From NCBI GenBank assembly GCA_964371945.1, contig CAYJPA010000046.1:1-47054 (forward strand): 47,054 bases of DNA, in the 5' to 3' direction. This document shows, piece by piece, positions 1 through 8,710 of the stretch. This DNA is from CAYJPA01 sp964371945 (lineage in GTDB: Bacteria > Chloroflexota > Chloroflexia > Thermomicrobiales > UBA6265). Made by a program: the position numbers and the translations under genes. Positions within the stretch are counted from its first letter, which is position 1; each line of letters opens with the position of its first letter. The notes beneath the pieces were generated by a model. That model was given only the letters and a program-made list of their open reading frames with translations, was not told the DNA's origin and did not search any database.

Positions 1-320
1 CAAACTACGCGTGGTGGGAAGAGAATGCTCTTTTTTCAGCAGCCTGCTAGGCAATACAATCATCAATCTGCTGAAGATCTCCGAGGCGCCCAGTTTGATT
101 GCCCCGGCCCCTGTCGCCAACCAGGAATCCGGCTCTCGCTTTCAGCTCACGATCTGGGTCGACGACGAGGATGCGGTATGTGCCGAATTGAACAAGCGCG
201 GCATTGAGCTGCTCAACGGGCCGATGGACCGGGAATGGGGCGTGCACGGCCCGCTTCTCCGATCCCGACGGACATATCTGGGAGATCGCGCAGAACCTGA
301 ACCAGCCATCGGACTCCTAA
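1..320 (+). pseudogene. VOC (glyoxalase-fold) protein, C-terminal part, frameshifted
   Basis: The visible part of a vicinal-oxygen-chelate family protein, cut by the left window edge. In frame 2 it reads LTIWVDDEDAVCAELNKRG and LLNGPMDREWGV. After about position 245 the family ending (TARFSDPDGHIWEIAQ) continues in another frame and stops with TAA at 318-320. A one-base insertion or two-base deletion near 245 explains the break. Such proteins are small metal-binding enzymes or drug-binding proteins, and the substrate cannot be told. It is either a pseudogene or a local sequencing error; the motif order on both sides of the break is otherwise normal. Confidence 0.7.
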
Positions 321-388
321 TCACGCATGACGCGTCAAAGTCGGGGCGAACAAGTGCTCGCCCCGACCCGCGCTCGGATGCCCACGCA

Positions 389-829
389 CTACGGCTGGTC
401 ATCGTCCATCGCCACCAGGATCGTCGCGCCGCCACCTCGCGCGGCAGTGACTCGCGTAGCTGGCACCGTTGTCTCCGGCTCAACCTCGACAAAGATCTCG
501 CCGTTGGCCGAGACCGCGATATTACCGAAAGTCGCTCCAATAGCCGCCTGGACAGTAGTGCACGATGGCGGATTGAAGTTGAAGTCACAGGTGATGGTGG
601 TTCCATCACCGAGTGTGCACTTCACGATCCGCGAGCCAACCCGTTTAGGTGTTCCGCCGTGATCCCGGCATGCATTCGTAAATGCGTTCTGGTAGGAGCC
701 CGGGGAGGGTTTCGCGCTCGCGGCATCGATCGTCGCGCCCAATGCCAGTAGTGCGAGAAGTCCGATCGCGATCCATCGCATCGCCATTCGACCGAACCGT
801 TCGCCACGACCTACGACCCTGATCTCCAT
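389..829 (-). CDS. Small secreted protein of unknown function
   Basis: A 146-residue protein with a classical signal peptide (MRWIAIGLLALLALGATIDAASA) about ten residues in. The mature part has four cysteines (NACRDHGG, KCTLGDG, TCDFNF, PSCTTV), so disulfides are likely outside the cell. The start is the ATG at 829 because GGGAG lies 6 nt upstream; a longer in-frame reading to 925 has no support. It stands alone on the minus strand. I do not recognise the family. The C-terminus (VTAARGGGATILVAMDDDQP) gives no catalytic signature. Confidence 0.65.
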   Translation of the reverse strand: MEIRVVGRGERFGRMAMRWIAIGLLALLALGATIDAASAKPSPGSYQNAFTNACRDHGGTPKRVGSRIVKCTLGDGTTITCDFNFNPPSCTTVQAAIGATFGNIAVSANGEIFVEVEPETTVPATRVTAARGGGATILVAMDDDQP

Positions 830-935
830 CTCGATCTCCCTTCGTCGTTCGTTGTCTCGCCCCATCGGCTCGATGGGATAACGATAGGAAGCCGCGGGAG
901 CAGCGTCGTGCGTGAGATCACCCAATCGCGCTCAA

Positions 936-1283
936 CTACTCGCGATGGAAGTCGATGATCTGCTTATTCGGCGGACTGGACGGCGGCTTCGACAGGTCGA
1001 CGCCGTGAATTTCCAGAATTTGGCCACGCCACCAGTGGAGAAAAGGGTCGCCGGAGGTCGAAAGACCGCCCAATGCAGCGCGGATATCGTCTGCCTCCAG
1101 GTAAACGACCGGCATGGTGCCCCGCGGCGTCTGCTGCATCCAGACCTGCTCGCGAGTGATGCCGGGCTTTGCCCGGGAAGCTGCAAATTCGGCGTTGCGA
1201 GGCCCGCTCAACTCCGCCGCGAATGCACGATTGCGCTCGACCGATTCCGCTTTGATTGGAACCACAAAGCCACACGAAGCCAC
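936..1283 (-). CDS. Hypothetical protein, possible dimeric alpha-beta barrel
   Basis: A 115-residue soluble protein starting at GTG 1283, chosen because AAGGAGG ends 5 nt upstream (AAGGAGGAGAAC-GTG). It contains KAESVERNRAFAAEL, WMQQTPRGTMPVVYLEADD and HWWRGQILEIHGVDL. The alternation of short helix and strand, and the MPVVYLEADD strand, resemble small ferredoxin-fold proteins (antibiotic-monooxygenase or DUF6176 type), but I cannot name a family. There is no signal peptide. Convergent or overlapping readings in this stretch are shadows. Confidence 0.6.
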   Translation of the reverse strand: MASCGFVVPIKAESVERNRAFAAELSGPRNAEFAASRAKPGITREQVWMQQTPRGTMPVVYLEADDIRAALGGLSTSGDPFLHWWRGQILEIHGVDLSKPPSSPPNKQIIDFHRE

Positions 1284-1463
1284 GTTCTCCTCCTTCTTCC
1301 CAAAGCCGACATCACGGGAATCAACCGATGCTACGGAACCGTTCGGAGGCACGGATCACGAACGCACTTCAACGAGCGATCAATTCTTCGTGCAAAAGAC
1401 CCGTCCGTCGTCACGAAGGGCCGTCTCGACCTTGGGTAGAATCCGAGGAGGAGTCGCAAGGAG

Positions 1464-1964
1464 GTGAACCAGGTAGCGCGGATTGTGCTGCGATCCGGCT
1501 CTTCGGGCGACATCGAAGCCGCGGTCGTGATTCACCGCCTGGCCAACGACGCACGGCAGAGCGGACGTTCAACCGCTTCACAACAGGAGGTACGTGTTCG
1601 CGCTCCCCTCAATGCGCCCGACGCATTCCTCGCTATCGCCGAGGTTGACGGTAAACCCGTGGGGATGGCAAACGCTATGCAGGGCCTGGCTGACGACGGC
1701 GCGGGACCGCCGATGCCCGGCGTCCGCTTCTTCTCGATGGTTTACGTGTTGCCGGAACACTGGAAAGAGGGCGTCGGGGGCCGGCTGGTCGACGCGCTGC
1801 TCGATGAAGCATCGACTCGAGGCTATGTTCGGGTCCAGCTGTGGACGCACGCCGCAAACGATCGAGCCCAACGGCTCTACGAAGGACGTGGATTTGTCCG
1901 AACCGGTCGCGAAAAGAACAACGACAAGGGCGAGCAAATCGTTTTGTATGAGCGTGACTGCTAG
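1464..1964 (+). CDS. GNAT family N-acetyltransferase
   Basis: A 166-residue acetyl-CoA-dependent N-acetyltransferase. The centre carries the GNAT acetyl-CoA core: FFSMVYVLPEHWKEGVGGRLVDALL (motif A, with the pyrophosphate-binding loop read here as EGVGGR), followed by VRVQLWTHAANDRAQRLYEGRGF (motif B). The length is normal for a single-domain GNAT. The start is uncertain: AAGGAG abuts the GTG at 1464 with no spacer, and the next in-frame GTG at 1485 is far from it. The acceptor substrate cannot be predicted and the gene appears monocistronic. Confidence 0.85.
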   Translation: MNQVARIVLRSGSSGDIEAAVVIHRLANDARQSGRSTASQQEVRVRAPLNAPDAFLAIAEVDGKPVGMANAMQGLADDGAGPPMPGVRFFSMVYVLPEHWKEGVGGRLVDALLDEASTRGYVRVQLWTHAANDRAQRLYEGRGFVRTGREKNNDKGEQIVLYERDC

Positions 1965-2162
1965 TTGGTGACGGTCAATCGCGTCGAGAAGGCGCCGGCC
2001 ATATGGCATCGGCGACCTCGGTACCCAGCCCAACTGCCTCATAACCCGGCGATGAGACCGGTGAACGGCCGAAATCGCCGGCCCGAGTATTCGAGCCAGC
2101 GTGCGCGGGTCATGCCGGTGCAATGCGATCAACTCATCGCGAACCGGCATTCGTTGACTGAA

Positions 2163-2471
2163 CTAATGTGCCCCGCCTCCCATTTGACTCAGCATTGCCT
2201 GGAAGTTCGTCAACGCGGTATCTCCGTCCATGAGCAGGTGCAATTCCACATCGCTGGAGAGCCCCCAGGGATACTCCATGAACATTTGACCCAACATGGC
2301 CTCGTCCGGCATGTTGACGATGCCGCATCCGCCCCCTCCGGAAACAAAAAAGTCGAAGCTTTCCATGTACGATCGATACCGCTCTCGCCAGGCGGCGAAC
2401 GCCTCCATCATCGGCGGAAGCTGTTCCGGTGGAACGGGAAATTTCTGACGACTGATGACCAGCACTCGCAT
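2163..2471 (-). CDS. Small soluble protein, DUF3303-like
   Basis: A 102-residue protein starting at ATG 2471 behind a GGGGGAT ribosome site. It begins MRVLVISRQKFPVPPEQL and continues with MMEAFAAWRERYRSYMESFDFFVSGGGGCGIVNMPDEAML. This beta-alpha-beta pattern with a glycine-rich turn is typical of the dimeric alpha-beta-barrel superfamily, such as DUF3303 or muconolactone-isomerase-like proteins. No catalytic assignment is possible. It is convergent with nothing nearby. The 198 bp between it and the GNAT gene show no supported feature. Confidence 0.6.
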   Translation of the reverse strand: MRVLVISRQKFPVPPEQLPPMMEAFAAWRERYRSYMESFDFFVSGGGGCGIVNMPDEAMLGQMFMEYPWGLSSDVELHLLMDGDTALTNFQAMLSQMGGGAH

Positions 2472-2865
2472 CTCAATATCCCCCTTCGATCCACTGCCGT
2501 TCACAACCTGATGCGGGATTTCTCGTTATACGTATGGGGCGGATATCCAGATCACACGTCCGTACACACGAACGATCTGGGGTTCAATGCAACGAAGGAA
2601 CCGAAACTCAATCCTCCAGGGTGGAGTCATCTCGCTGGCGGCTGGCGCCTGCAATTCACCACAAATGAAGGCTGTCATTGCCAATGCCAACTCGAATCAG
2701 CGACTCGTGACCACAAAACAACGATCATCGTGAAACGGTCGGTCGGTAAGCCCGTTCGAAGCCTTCCACTCAGGCCCCGCTCTTGGCCGAAAAGCGATGT
2801 ATCGAATCGCTGCCGAATCCCGTCTAGCCTTGCAGATGCATCCACCAAGCAACGGGAGACTGGAA

Positions 2866-3541
2866 ATGCCGGCACTTCGCTCGACCTGTCTCCACCTTGT
2901 TGAGACGCGGCTCCTTGAGCTCGATGACGAGGCCATGGTCGCGCGGGCCAAAGAGAATCCTCAGGCATTTGCGGATTTGTACCGGACAAATGTCGAGGCC
3001 GTGTACCGGCACTATGCGCACCGGCTCGGCCAACGGCAGGCCGCGGAAGACGCGACGAGCAGAATCTACTTGAAGGCTCTGACGAGTATCCGGAGCTGCC
3101 GGGACGGACGTGCGTTCCGCGGTTGGCTCATTCGAATCGCCCACAACACGGTGACTGATTCGTATCGGGTTAGGCGACCGGAAGATCCGATTGAGGCCGC
3201 GGAATCGGCGCACGATCGATCGCGAGGTCCGGAAGAGACTGTTATCGAAACGGATGAAGCGCAATCAGTCTTTCGATTGCTCACCCGGCTGAACCCGAGC
3301 CAGGCGCGCATCCTGGAGCATCGCTTGGCCGGTCTGACCGGACCAGAAGTCGCTCAGGTTCTTGGTTGCAGTTTGGCCCCGGTGAAGATCGGACAGGTTC
3401 GGGGGGTATGCCCGCTTGAGGGAGATCGTCGGCGAGCCTGAAAAAGGATTGGACCGCGATCCCAGAGATTACCGCGGACGCCCTCGGCCGGTTGCTCGAC
3501 GCACTCGCTCTCGGCGAGACAGGTCTCGAAAACACGACTGA
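2866..3541 (+). pseudogene. ECF-type RNA polymerase sigma factor, C-terminus frameshifted
   Basis: An extracytoplasmic-function sigma factor. Region 2 (AFADLYRTNVEAVYRHYAHRLGQRQAAEDATSRIYLKAL, with FRGWLIRIAHNTVTDSYR) recognises the -10 element. Region 4 (RLLTRLNPSQARILEHRLAGLTGPEVAQVLG) is the -35 helix-turn-helix. The start is ATG 2866, with GGGAG 7 nt upstream. In the helix after GQVR the reading frame slips at a run of six G (3401-3406): the literal frame ends at 3441. Removing one G restores YARLREIVGEPEKG and a basic tail ending at TGA 3539-3541. It is followed directly by a broken membrane partner gene. A homopolymer assembly error remains possible. Confidence 0.75.
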
Positions 3542-4258
3542 TCCCGAACTCCATGCCACCGTCAGGTGGCTGCACGGTTTCGGTGCACGTTTGGTGCCGG
3601 ACGCTTCCTTTGGTATGAGTCTGGAGCATGACCTCATGAGAAGCGCTGTCAGGGTTCCGACCGCGACCGCTCCGCGCTTGTTTTCGCCCAGCACGGAATT
3701 GCATTAACCATTTCCCCAACCGTTGCTGCCTTATGAGAAGCCGAGCTGGCGACAGACTCATGTGCTCGGCGCCGTGGCGTTGCTTCTGGCAGCGATCGCC
3801 GTCGGTCTGTTCGGATCATTCAGTTCAGATCCAGATCGGCCGGCGTCAATACCTGCTGCGCTCGTTCCTGGGGCCTCGCCGGCTGCTGGTCAATTGATGC
3901 TGGAGCTAGAATTTGTCTCCGAGTTACTTCCACACGGGAGCGCGCTCTGGGCTGCGCTTCATCAGGTAACCATTCCGGGGGGCCTGATCGCGAGATGGGA
4001 AGATTCCAACGCGTCGTGCTGCACAGGATTACGCTGATACGTGCGGGTACTTTCGAACCGCGGGCTAGTGTGCAGCCTGAAGCAGGTGGGCTTCTCCTTG
4101 GTGTGGCGGAACTGAAGAATTCGACCGGAACATCTGTCGCATCGTCATTGGCCAGCCAAAGCAGCGGCGGATTCAGGAACTCGGGCCAGACAGCCGTCGA
4201 TATTTACGTCGTCGAGTGGGGGCCGGTCGATTCAGCGACACCGCCGGCGACCGGGTAG
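3438..4258 (+). pseudogene. Sigma-factor-linked membrane protein (anti-sigma-like), interrupted
   Basis: Partner gene of the preceding sigma factor. A possible CTG start at 3438 begins KKDWTAIPEITADALGRLLDAL, a cytoplasmic helical region. The frame meets TAA at 3705-3707 and then resumes in the same frame with LPYEKPSWRQTH and a single membrane span (VLGAVALLLAAIAVGLFGSF). The extracytoplasmic part (LELEFVSELLPHG, VTIPGGLIARWE) shifts frame near 4020 and ends VDIYVVEWGPVD at 4258. One nonsense codon and one frameshift indicate real decay. Its position and topology suggest an anti-sigma or sensor role; no zinc-finger anti-sigma motif is visible. Confidence 0.55.
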
Positions 4259-4304
4259 TCACGCCTCATCGCGTCTGAACTCTGGAACTGGCAATGTTTG
4301 CGCG

Positions 4305-4336
4305 CGCCGGCTCGGACCCTGAGTCCGGCCGGCGGC
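4305..4336. terminator. Inverted repeat between convergent genes
   Basis: GCCGGCTCGGAC and GTCCGGCCGGC pair around a CCTGA loop. The site lies between the end of the sigma-linked pseudogene (plus) and the end of carbonic anhydrase (minus), as expected of a bidirectional terminator. There is no strong T-run on either side, so termination efficiency is uncertain. Confidence 0.45.
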
Positions 4337-4364
4337 AACTATGCCTCGAACGGAGATTTATTGC

Positions 4365-4868
4365 TTATGCGACAGGAATAAGCTTGCCGGTGCGCACGTC
4401 GTAAACGAAGCCGCTCACCGGGATTTCGGCGGGAATGAGCGGCGATGAACGAATTACGGCGAGATCGTCGCGAACGCTCTGCTCCACATCGGAAAAGGGT
4501 TGGAAATCAAGCCCCGCCGCGACCGACGCCGCATCCGACCCGAGCTCTCTTTGGATCTGATCGCGGATTGTGTCATTTGTGAAGGTGAGCATACCGCAAT
4601 CAGTGTGATGGATTACCACGACCTCGCGCGTGCCGAGCAGTCGTTGCGAGATCGCGAGCGAGCGCAGCGCCTCGGCCGCGCGGCCGCCGGCATTGCGAAT
4701 GACATGGGCATCGCCCTCGTCTAGTCCGAGCGCCTTGGCGGGATCGATCCGCGCGTCCATGCAGACCAGGATCGCGACTTTCCGGCCAGGAGGCATCGGA
4801 AGGTCGCCCTTGGTAAACCCGGCGGCGTAGCTTTCGTTGGCCTTGAGCAGTTCCGGCAGCACGACCAT
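4365..4868 (-). CDS. Beta-class carbonic anhydrase
   Basis: A 167-residue zinc enzyme interconverting CO2 and bicarbonate in the cytoplasm. The family motifs are present: CMDARIDP supplies the first zinc cysteine and the Asp-Arg dyad, and HHTDCGM supplies the zinc histidine and second cysteine. VIRNAGGRA forms the active-site loop. It belongs to the short bacterial beta-CA group, about 160-190 residues. The start is ATG 4868 with AGAGGAG about 9 nt upstream. There is no signal peptide and the gene is monocistronic. Confidence 0.93.
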   Translation of the reverse strand: MVVLPELLKANESYAAGFTKGDLPMPPGRKVAILVCMDARIDPAKALGLDEGDAHVIRNAGGRAAEALRSLAISQRLLGTREVVVIHHTDCGMLTFTNDTIRDQIQRELGSDAASVAAGLDFQPFSDVEQSVRDDLAVIRSSPLIPAEIPVSGFVYDVRTGKLIPVA

Positions 4869-5060
4869 GAACGTGGGCTCCTCTCACGACGATAATATAA
4901 GAACTGAATCCACAATTACTATAACGCAATCGAGACTCGACGGTCAGACCATTGGTGATGCGTCAAGATGCTGCAATAACACCCCCGGCCAGTGGCCGCG
5001 GGTCCAATCGATCCTGTGAAATCGATGGGACAAGGCTTCGCATCGATTCGCCGAGCAACG

Positions 5061-5477
5061 TCAGGGCGAGCGGGGCGATATCTCCAGCGGTTGGCCGTTG
5101 CCGTAGGTCAGCGTCCAGACGCCCTCGGTCGCCTGAATTGGCAACAGGTAGCGTCCCATGCCATGACCGGTTTTCGCGATGAGCGTGCGGCCGATCAGGC
5201 GCGGACCACCCGTCGAATCGAGTTTTTGACCGGCGATCGCGATCGGTTCCCCGGCCGGCACGATCGCGCACGTGCAATCGAGCGTGACCCACCAACCTCT
5301 GCCGGCGCCGGTCAAATCGTCGACGTCGAGCACGATCAAGTCATCGTCGCGAGTCAGGGAGACCGTAAAAGGTCCGGGAACGATCGAAACTGAAACCGTG
5401 TTGGAGCTGCTCTGCGCCTGAACGCCGCCGGCCGAAAGCGCCAGTACAAATGCGAAGATCAAGGCGAGGACTTTCAT
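5061..5477 (-). CDS. Secreted hypothetical protein
   Basis: A 138-residue protein whose start is set at ATG 5477 by GGAGG about 10 nt upstream. It has a signal peptide (MKVLALIFAFVLALSAGGVQAQS). The mature domain is beta-rich: NTVSVSIVPGPFTVSLTR, LDVDDLTGAGRGWWVTLDC, then LIGRTLIAKTGHGMGRYLLPI and GVWTLTYGNGQPLEI. It may be an immunoglobulin-like or surface structural protein; I do not recognise the family. The C-terminus is short with no anchor. Confidence 0.6.
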   Translation of the reverse strand: MKVLALIFAFVLALSAGGVQAQSSSNTVSVSIVPGPFTVSLTRDDDLIVLDVDDLTGAGRGWWVTLDCTCAIVPAGEPIAIAGQKLDSTGGPRLIGRTLIAKTGHGMGRYLLPIQATEGVWTLTYGNGQPLEISPRSP

Positions 5478-5753
5478 CGGGATTGAACCTCCGAGGAATG
5501 CCCACAACGGCGCGCCAACCGGCGTCGCGACGATCCGCGCGGATCGCAATGGTGGGATTCCAGGTTCGATCGTACCGATCGCCGCCCGGACGGCCTAGGG
5601 CGGGAAGGCCCAATCGGGCTAGTCCAAAAGTACTACCCTCGGGAAGTGCTGACCGAGACTGCAGAGCTCCATTTGTGATCAGGGGCCTTTGTCGCCGGAT
5701 TCGAAACCGAACCAGCGAATTGATGGGCGAGTGCTGATCGCAGCTGTCGCCGC

Positions 5754-6917
5754 TCAGGGATCCAACGCCTGGCGAAACATCGGATAGACACATCGAACAA
5801 AGAGCGCGAGCTCTCGAACGAGCGCAACCCGCGAGAGATGCACCTTGGTGGGATCGAGATGCTTGAACATCGTGAACTCGGTGTATCGAACTCCGGGACT
5901 GCCGCTGAGGGCGAATTGCAGGCGGCGCGATTCCCCGATCGGGATGACGCGGTCATCCCGATCGTGGGCCAGGATGATCAGCGGCGCTTCGATCTCCTGG
6001 AGGCAACGTTCCGGAGACATGGCGTCGAGCCGTTTTTGCAATGCGATCGGCAGTTGTTCAATTGCGGATTCGGCAGTGTTGTAATCAGTGGCCGCGAGCA
6101 ATTCAAGAATCGCTTGCCCTTCCGCGGAGAACGATCGTGAGTCCACGCTCCCGTTATGTTCGGAGAATGCGGATCTCAGCAGTTCCGCTTCGTCGCTCTC
6201 CAGCGTGGCGGTCAAAGAGCGAACGTAGACCCCGCGGGTCAGCTGGTCGACGTTCCACGATTCCGTCTCTCCGTTGGGGCAGGTAGTGCCGCTTGCGATG
6301 TCGCGAGCCAGCGACCGGATCGACGCGTACGGCGCCCAGGCCGCAACGAAGCCGACGCGATCGCGTATGGCCGGTTCAGCGGCGGCCATCAAAGCAAAAG
6401 AGCCTCCGACGCAGGTGCCGAGCAGGCCACTCCGGTCGGAGTCGATGTAGGGCTGTTCGATCAGCCATTCGTACGCAAGCGCGATTCCGTTGATATCTTC
6501 GGGGTCGAGGCGGATATCCCGCATCGCCGGCGACCACCAGAGCAGGGCGGTGAAACCCGCCCGCGCCAGCGCTTCGCCAAGACGGGGAACCTGCGGGTGA
6601 TCGACGCCAAACGGAACGACGCCCAGGCAAACGACGACCCCGGGATGCGGTCCGGCTGTAGACGGCCGGTAGAGGTCGCCTTCGCCGGTGCCGCCGGGAA
6701 CCGGATATCGCACGCGCGCGACCTTGGGCGCGGGGGTTAACCAGTCGACCGGCTTTGAGGGAAGCATCGGCAAAACCTTCAGAAAGAAGACGACCGTTCG
6801 GGTCGCCGCGCGCAGCGACCGAACAAGATTGCGCGCTGGACCATTCCCAGCCCCGTTCGGCCTCAGCTTGCGATGGTAAGCATTGACGGCGACCCTGGTC
6901 ACGTTCACTCTTTCCAC
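5754..6917 (-). CDS. Alpha/beta hydrolase, dienelactone-hydrolase-like
   Basis: A 387-residue alpha/beta hydrolase. The nucleophile elbow is GTCVGGSF with cysteine instead of serine, as in dienelactone hydrolases. The acid is in AHDRDDRVIPIGES and the histidine in MFKHLDP near the C-terminus. The segment YPVPGGTGEGDLYRPSTAGPHPGVV is the usual entry strand with the oxyanion region. A basic N-terminal 70-residue extension with one hydrophobic stretch (TVVFFLKVLPMLP) may bind the membrane. The start is probably GTG 6917 or a nearby in-frame GTG; no clear ribosome site decides. The substrate is unknown. Confidence 0.8.
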   Translation of the reverse strand: MERVNVTRVAVNAYHRKLRPNGAGNGPARNLVRSLRAATRTVVFFLKVLPMLPSKPVDWLTPAPKVARVRYPVPGGTGEGDLYRPSTAGPHPGVVVCLGVVPFGVDHPQVPRLGEALARAGFTALLWWSPAMRDIRLDPEDINGIALAYEWLIEQPYIDSDRSGLLGTCVGGSFALMAAAEPAIRDRVGFVAAWAPYASIRSLARDIASGTTCPNGETESWNVDQLTRGVYVRSLTATLESDEAELLRSAFSEHNGSVDSRSFSAEGQAILELLAATDYNTAESAIEQLPIALQKRLDAMSPERCLQEIEAPLIILAHDRDDRVIPIGESRRLQFALSGSPGVRYTEFTMFKHLDPTKVHLSRVALVRELALFVRCVYPMFRQALDP

Positions 6918-7110
6918 CCAGTTCGCGAGACGGCGCGGCGACGTTCACGCTGCAGGGTAGAGCGGCGGTCGTTGCAACGGTGTCTGCATTCGCCGCCGTT
7001 TGCGTTACAGCGAGGTCTCGAAATTGCGGGAGCTTCCAGCTAAATGGGCAGGGTTGATACACTGATATGTCGAAACGTGCCGGGTCCGGTGGATCTCGAA
7101 ACAGAAAGCA

Positions 7111-7977
7111 ATGACATTGCCAAACGCACGAAGCACCAACGAAATCCTGGGTTATCCAGCGGACGCACGCCTGTTGATCGTCAATGCCGACGATTTTGGC
7201 ATGTGTCACGCCAACAACGAAGCGACCCTGCAAGCGCTGACCGAGGGCATCGTCACGTCGACCACGCTCATGGTTCCATGTCCCTGGTCGCTCCACGCGA
7301 TGCAGCTCCTCAGAGAACATCCGGGGATCTCGTTTGGGGTCCACCTGACGATGATCTCCGAGCATTCCGGATATCGCTGGGGGCCGCTCGCGTCAAAATC
7401 CGATGTTCCTTCCATGTTGGATGAGGCAGGCTTCTTTTTTTTGAATAGCCGCGGCAAGGAGCTTCTGGCGCAAGTCAAGATTGACGAGGTTGAGCGTGAG
7501 TTCAGAGCGCAGATCGATGTCGTGCTAGACGCGAATCTATCGCCGACACATCTGGATTGGCACTGCCTCGGCGACGGTGGCAGGGAGGATGTCTTCGATC
7601 TGACCTTTGCCCTCGCCAAAGAGCACGGCCTGGCGCTGCGCGTGCACCACGAGACCTCCGCGGAAAAATGCCGGCGTGAGCAGTTGCCGGTCAGCGACCA
7701 CGGCGTGCTCGATAGCTACAGCATGGAGTCGGTCGATAAGTCGGCGCAGTACGTGAACATTTTGCGCTTGTTGCCGGTAGGGCTCAGCGAATGGGCGATC
7801 CACCCGAGTCTCGGCGATGCCGAAGCTCGGGCCATGGAGCCGGTCAGCTGGCTCGTGCGCAAGGCGGACTTCGACTTCGTAATGTCGCCGGAAGCACGCG
7901 CTGTGATCGAATCCGAAGGAATCGTGCTGCTCAATTACCGGGAACTGCGAGCGGTCTGGGCGCGCTGGAATAGCTGA
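7111..7977 (+). CDS. ChbG/YdjC family carbohydrate deacetylase
   Basis: A 288-residue metal-dependent deacetylase of the YdjC/ChbG family, which removes acetyl groups from N-acetylated sugars such as chitooligosaccharides. The motifs are in family order: LIVNADDFGMCHANNEA (general base and metal Asp-Asp), ISFGVHLTM (metal histidine) and THLDWHCLG (metal and catalytic histidine). The length matches the family. The ATG at 7111 has a weak ribosome site. No sugar-transport gene sits beside it, so the physiological substrate is open. Confidence 0.9.
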   Translation: MTLPNARSTNEILGYPADARLLIVNADDFGMCHANNEATLQALTEGIVTSTTLMVPCPWSLHAMQLLREHPGISFGVHLTMISEHSGYRWGPLASKSDVPSMLDEAGFFFLNSRGKELLAQVKIDEVEREFRAQIDVVLDANLSPTHLDWHCLGDGGREDVFDLTFALAKEHGLALRVHHETSAEKCRREQLPVSDHGVLDSYSMESVDKSAQYVNILRLLPVGLSEWAIHPSLGDAEARAMEPVSWLVRKADFDFVMSPEARAVIESEGIVLLNYRELRAVWARWNS

Positions 7978-8097
7978 TCGACGAAGAGTCTCCCATCCGG
8001 TCCCCACCGGCCATCATTCGCTCGATCTCATTAGGCCGGTGGGCCACACCCGTGTGCACGGCTCGCGCTGGCCGGTTACGATTGCAGGGAGATGCTC

Positions 8098-8672
8098 ATG
8101 GACGCTATCGGGCTCTTCTTGCTCAGATATCGATCCTCGCATCCTGGGATAAGCCGCGAGTTGCTTAGCGGCCTGACCGACGAGCAGATGCGTTAGCCGC
8201 CGTCCGCTGGAACGAACACGCTCGTGTGGCTCGTCGGGCATATGGCCCGATCCCAAGACATCGGGGTGAACCGTTTTGTCACCGATGGCGAGCAGGTTTT
8301 CGTGAGCGGCGACTGGGGTCGGTGGCCCGGTGTGGCCGGACCGGATTTCGGCACCGGGATGACGCCCGCCGATGTGCTCGATCTCGGCGCGGGGATCGAC
8401 ATCTCGTCCCTACGCTAATACTGGGATGCGGTAGAGTCGCGGAGAGCCCGCGAACGGGGGATCTGGACGAGGTTCTCGACACGACGCATATTCGCCGTGT
8501 TTTTGCGGAGGATGGACTGGATACCGAAAGCGCGCGATATGTTCGCGATTACATGGAGGGACGGCCACGAGCCTATTTTCTCATCCATCTCGCTCTCACA
8601 CCTATCTACCTGTACCGAGACGAGGGGATGGCGATTCGTGGATTGCTCGGAGTCCCCGGCCTGTTATCGACG
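8098..8672 (+). pseudogene. DinB-family protein, multiply disrupted
   Basis: A decayed DinB/YfiT four-helix-bundle gene. After an AGGGAGA ribosome site, ATG 8098 begins DAIGLFLLRYRSSHPGISRELL. It meets TAG at 8194-8196, resumes in the same frame (NTLVWLVGHMARSQDIGVNRF, with the DinB metal histidine) and meets TAA at 8416-8418, just before YWDAVES. It then continues in another frame as VLDTTHIRRVFAEDG and YFLIHLALTPIYLYRDEGMAIRGLLG, which carries the usual C-terminal histidine helix. Two nonsense codons plus a frameshift make a sequencing artefact unlikely. The 3' end is approximate. Confidence 0.75.
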
Positions 8673-8710
8673 GGCTCCCGATCTATTGATACCCCGAGTC
8701 TCGAGAAATC

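Noticed and set aside
1965..2903. A 312-codon plus-strand open frame
   Set aside because: No ribosome site, no family features, and it runs antisense through the small protein at 2163-2471, which has a good start and normal composition.
3401..3406. Programmed frameshift in the ECF sigma factor
   Set aside because: The partner gene downstream is also broken by a nonsense codon and another shift, which favours decay or homopolymer error over a controlled slip.
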